A stretch of DNA of 64,000 bases. It comes from Janthinobacterium sp. GW458P. Lineage in GTDB: Bacteria; Pseudomonadota; Gammaproteobacteria; Burkholderiales; Burkholderiaceae_D. Each line of letters begins with the position of its first letter. Positions within the stretch are counted from its first letter, which is position 1. Below are positions 61,264 to 64,000 of the stretch, piece after piece. Position numbers and translations under genes: made by a program. The notes beneath the pieces were generated by a model. That model saw nothing but the letters and a program-made list of their open reading frames with translations, was not told the origin of the DNA and did not search any database. The stretch lies in NCBI RefSeq assembly GCF_002127585.1, contig NZ_NEGZ01000002.1:93774-157773 (forward strand), in the 5' to 3' direction.

Positions 61264-63840
61264 ATGCCGCCAACTATGCCTGTAAACACTCGTCCCCGGG
61301 TCGCCTCCCTTGCCATCAAAACACTCACCAGCGCTGTCGCCTGTGCGGTGTTATTGTCACCGGCGGCATCCGCAGCCGAGCTGGGCAAGATCACGGTGCT
61401 GTCCGCCGCCGGCCAGCCGCTACGCGCCGAGGTCGAACTGTCGGCCATCAAGCCCGGCGAGGCAGCCAGCCTGCTTGCCAAGCTGGCGCCGCCGGAAGCC
61501 TACCGCCAGGCCAACGTGGAATTCAATCCCGCGCTGAACGCGCTGACGTTCGCCGTGGAAAACCGCAACGGCAAGCCATTCATCCGCATCGGCTCGGCGC
61601 AAGCCGTGGCCGAACCCATGGTCGACCTGCTGCTGGAACTGAGCAGCAAGAGCGGCCGCCAGGTGCGAGAGTATGCGTTCGTGCTCGATACGCCCGAGGC
61701 GCGCCAGACGCGCGGCGCGCAGGTGGCTGCACCGGCCGAGCCTGGCAAAGGCAAGGCGGGCGCCGCTGCCGCGCCGGCGGCGCAGAAAAAAGCCGCTGGC
61801 GAATACAAGGTCAGGCCGGGCGATACCCTGAGCCGCATCGCCAGCGAATTGAAGCCGTCGGGCGTGTCGCTCGACATGATGCTCGTCGCCCTGTACCGCG
61901 CCAATCCCGATGCCTTCAAGGGCGAGAACATGAACCGCATGCAGGCCGGGCGCATCCTGGCCGTGCCGGGCGCGGACGCCATCCGTGCGACGGACGCGGC
62001 CGAAGCGAAGGGCGTGGTGACGGCGCACGCCATCGATTTTGAAGCCTACCGCAACAAACTGGCGGGCCAGGTCGCGCAAAGCAAGCCGGCCAAGGCGGCG
62101 CAGGCGGCGCAAAGCACGGCCGGCAAGATCGGCGCGACCAAGGTACAGGAAAAGCCGACGGCCGTGAGCGAGTCGCAAGACAAGCTGAAACTGTCGAAAG
62201 CGGAACCGGCGGCCAAGTCGGCCGGCAAGAGCGCCGTCGCCAGCGAGGAAGACAAGATCGCCAAGGCGAAACAGGTCGATGAAGCGGCCGCGCGCGTAAA
62301 AGAATTGGAAAAGAACGTCAGCGACCTGGAAAAGTTGATGGCGGTCAAGAGCAAGGCCATGGCCGACAAGAGCGCCCCGGCGCCCGCCAAGCCGGCCGAG
62401 GCCGCTGCCAGCGCATCGGCAAGTGCAGCGGCCGGCGCCGTCGCCAGCGCGCCGGCCGAGGCGCAGCCGCCCGTTCCCAAGGCCAAGCCCGTGCCGCTGG
62501 TCAAAAAGCCGTCGCCGCTGGAACCGACGATTGCCGACAAGATCAACGACCACCTGGGCGCCATCGGCATCGGCCTGGCCGCGCTGCTGGCCGCCGTGGC
62601 CGCACTGGTGGTTGCGCGCCGCCGCAAGGATGCGCCGCCCGCGCCGCAGAGCGAGGCTCCCGTATCTGAACCGGAAGCGCCGGTGACGCCGCCGTCCGGC
62701 CTGGCGCCGGAAGACCAGCAGTCCGAAGCGAGCAATCACCTGTTCGGCGCAGGCGCCGCCGCCGCGGGCATCGGCGCCGCGGCAGGCGCCAGCGTGCTCG
62801 AAGGCAATGAAACGGATCCCGTCGCGGAAGCCGACGTGTATATCGCCTACGGCCGCGACGGCCAGGCGGAAGATATCCTCAAGGAAGCCCTGCGCATCCA
62901 TCCGGAGCGCCACGCGGCGCGCCTGAAGCTGCTGGAAATCTATTCGGCCCGCAACGATGCGCGCGCGTTTGAAGACCAGGCAAGCGAGCTGTACAGCATG
63001 ACGCGGGGCCAGGGCGAGGAATGGCCGCAGGCCGCCGCGCTGGGACTGGCGCTGGACCCCGCCAATCCCCTGTATGGCGACACGGAAGACGACGCCGTCG
63101 TCAGCCTGAGCAAGGGCGTGGACGATGGCTTGCGCGGCCAGAGCATGGATTTGCCGGACGAAGCACCTGCGCCCGCACCGCTGGCGGACCTGGCGCCGGC
63201 CGAGCCGGTGGCCAGCATTGCCGCCCGCGATACGCGCGAGCCGCTCGATTTTGACCTCGACAGCCTCGATTTCGAACCTGTCTCCACCAGCGACCCTATC
63301 GTCATGCCGGGGCCGGAAACGCCCCCGTCCGCGCCTGCGCACGAGGCCCAGTACGACGCCAGCATGGACTTCGGCCTGGACCTGGAGCCGCCAGCGGGCC
63401 CCGTGAATGGCATGGGCGCCGGCCTGGCGCCCCTGCCCGACCCATTGAAGGACGTGGATCTCGCGCATTTCGACCTGGACGAGCCGGTGTCGCCTGCCGC
63501 GACGCCAGCGGCGCCGCTCGCCGCGGCCGAGCCATCCGTCGACAGCCTGTTTGATGATGCGCAAGCGCCTGCCGCGCTGCCGGACGCCATTCCGCCCGCG
63601 CGCGAACTCGATCTGTCCGGCATCGATCTGGACCTGCACGACAACAAGCCGGCCAGCGTGGGCGTGGACGACCCGCTGTCGGCCATCCACATGGAAATGG
63701 ATACCAAGCTGGACCTGGCGATCGCTTACCAGGAAATCGGCGACAAGGAAGGCGCGCGCGAGTTGATCGACGAGGTCATCAAGGGCGGCAGCGAAGAGCA
63801 GGTCGCCAAGGCGAATACCATGCGCGCGCTGCTCAGCTAA
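61264..63840 (+). CDS. fimV: FimV/HubP-type pilus and polar organisation protein
   Basis: This 858-aa inner-membrane protein has an export signal (about 1-38), a periplasmic FimV N-terminal domain (LGKITVLSAAGQPLRAEVEL) and a LysM peptidoglycan-binding domain (about 180-235). An Ala/Lys-rich coiled stretch follows, then one membrane helix (434-455). A long acidic cytoplasmic region leads to the C-terminal FimV/TPR domain (DLAIAYQEIGDKEGARELID). It is needed for type IV pilus function and twitching in relatives. A second ATG at 61276 is an alternative start. Its own promoter probably lies in 61160-61260. Confidence 0.9.
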   Translation: MPPTMPVNTRPRVASLAIKTLTSAVACAVLLSPAASAAELGKITVLSAAGQPLRAEVELSAIKPGEAASLLAKLAPPEAYRQANVEFNPALNALTFAVENRNGKPFIRIGSAQAVAEPMVDLLLELSSKSGRQVREYAFVLDTPEARQTRGAQVAAPAEPGKGKAGAAAAPAAQKKAAGEYKVRPGDTLSRIASELKPSGVSLDMMLVALYRANPDAFKGENMNRMQAGRILAVPGADAIRATDAAEAKGVVTAHAIDFEAYRNKLAGQVAQSKPAKAAQAAQSTAGKIGATKVQEKPTAVSESQDKLKLSKAEPAAKSAGKSAVASEEDKIAKAKQVDEAAARVKELEKNVSDLEKLMAVKSKAMADKSAPAPAKPAEAAASASASAAAGAVASAPAEAQPPVPKAKPVPLVKKPSPLEPTIADKINDHLGAIGIGLAALLAAVAALVVARRRKDAPPAPQSEAPVSEPEAPVTPPSGLAPEDQQSEASNHLFGAGAAAAGIGAAAGASVLEGNETDPVAEADVYIAYGRDGQAEDILKEALRIHPERHAARLKLLEIYSARNDARAFEDQASELYSMTRGQGEEWPQAAALGLALDPANPLYGDTEDDAVVSLSKGVDDGLRGQSMDLPDEAPAPAPLADLAPAEPVASIAARDTREPLDFDLDSLDFEPVSTSDPIVMPGPETPPSAPAHEAQYDASMDFGLDLEPPAGPVNGMGAGLAPLPDPLKDVDLAHFDLDEPVSPAATPAAPLAAAEPSVDSLFDDAQAPAALPDAIPPARELDLSGIDLDLHDNKPASVGVDDPLSAIHMEMDTKLDLAIAYQEIGDKEGARELIDEVIKGGSEEQVAKANTMRALLS

Positions 63841-63850
63841 GCCAAGCGTC

Positions 63851-64000
63851 GATACGACGTCCATGGCTGCGTTGCGCGGTCTCGCCGTACTGTTCGTACT
63901 GTCTTCGACCGCGCGCCTTGCCCTGAACGCCGTCTCGCTCGCTTGCAAGCACCAGATACGACGTCCATGGCTGCGTTGCGCGGTCTCGCCGTACTGTTCG
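63851..64000. repeat. Family A hairpin repeat, tandem copies A3 (cut by window end)
   Basis: A 104-bp unit starting GATACGACGTCC begins at 63851 and again at 63955; the second is cut off. The hairpin arms are GCGCGGTC / GACCGCGC, with inner GTAC / GTAC. It aligns with the reverse complement of the elements at 104-209 and 18783-19245. Confidence 0.85.

Noticed and set aside
61420..63948. An 842-codon open frame on the minus strand opposite fimV
   Set aside because: It is an antisense shadow, extremely rich in Arg and Gly, and without domains; fimV has LysM, membrane helix and C-terminal FimV domain.
1..64000. tRNA, rRNA, integrase or prophage genes
   Set aside because: I looked for these and saw no convincing tRNA cloverleaf, rRNA segment, integrase, transposase or phage structural gene; short tRNA-like hairpins are explained by the repeat families and terminators.

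Overview
The window is high-GC, gene-dense chromosomal DNA from a betaproteobacterium, most likely an Oxalobacteraceae member close to Janthinobacterium, Duganella or Massilia. The assignment rests on the leuC-entericidin-leuD-leuB-asd-fimV order, the paired cyanophycin synthetases next to an ABC transporter and a DUF1854 protein, the hemP-DUF2325 arrangement and the codon/GC style. It is inference from gene content, with no database search behind it. I see no rRNA, tRNA, prophage, insertion sequence or CRISPR array.

Layout. 0.2-2.9 kb: a TonB-dependent receptor. 3.2-11.4 kb: a cyanophycin locus with an active-looking CphA, a second CphA-like protein with a ruined Mur-ligase P-loop, and a divergent ABC transporter plus DUF1854 protein. 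11.5-14.0 kb: a second TonB-dependent receptor. 14.5-18.8 kb: AMP nucleosidase, a TetR regulator whose promoter is covered by a perfect palindrome, methionine aminopeptidase and two small proteins. 18.8-21.7 kb: four tandem copies of a 116-bp hairpin repeat, then a membrane protein combining DnaJ-type zinc-ribbon repeats and Sel1 repeats. 21.8-26.8 kb: metabolic and regulatory genes (AraC, EamA transporter, O-methyltransferase, free methionine sulfoxide reductase, LysR, aldo/keto reductase). 26.9-33.0 kb: CheR, a receiver-less CheB and two hybrid sensor kinases. 33.5-40.2 kb: DNA repair, with a RecQ-type helicase and the ligase-associated exonuclease/ligase/helicase/phosphoesterase cassette; its helicase appears to lack the second RecA domain. 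40.4-42.4 kb: small stress-type proteins and a DUF2239 gene under a doubled palindromic operator.

42.5-49.1 kb is an iron-related region. A Fur-box promoter drives a PepSY / DUF2271 / DUF4198 / ApbE / membrane flavoreductase operon, and the DUF2271 protein carries a textbook ApbE flavinylation motif. A convergent operon, hemP - unknown 108-aa protein - DUF2325, has its own Fur-like box. Both probably respond to iron starvation: the first as an electron-transfer module across the inner membrane, the second in haem use. 49.3-51.8 kb holds a Crp/Fnr-family regulator, a NarL-type response regulator and a universal stress protein with a perfect FNR-type box upstream. 52.2-54.9 kb is cheZ-cheA. 55.1-64 kb holds an S41 peptidase, the leucine operon with an embedded entericidin gene, asd and fimV.

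Two families of intergenic hairpin elements recur (family A at 0.1, 18.8-19.2 and 63.9 kb; family B at 5.9 and 54.9 kb). Between copies the stem sequences change while pairing is kept. With the truncated helicase and the flavinylated iron-redox operon, they are the most interesting observations here.
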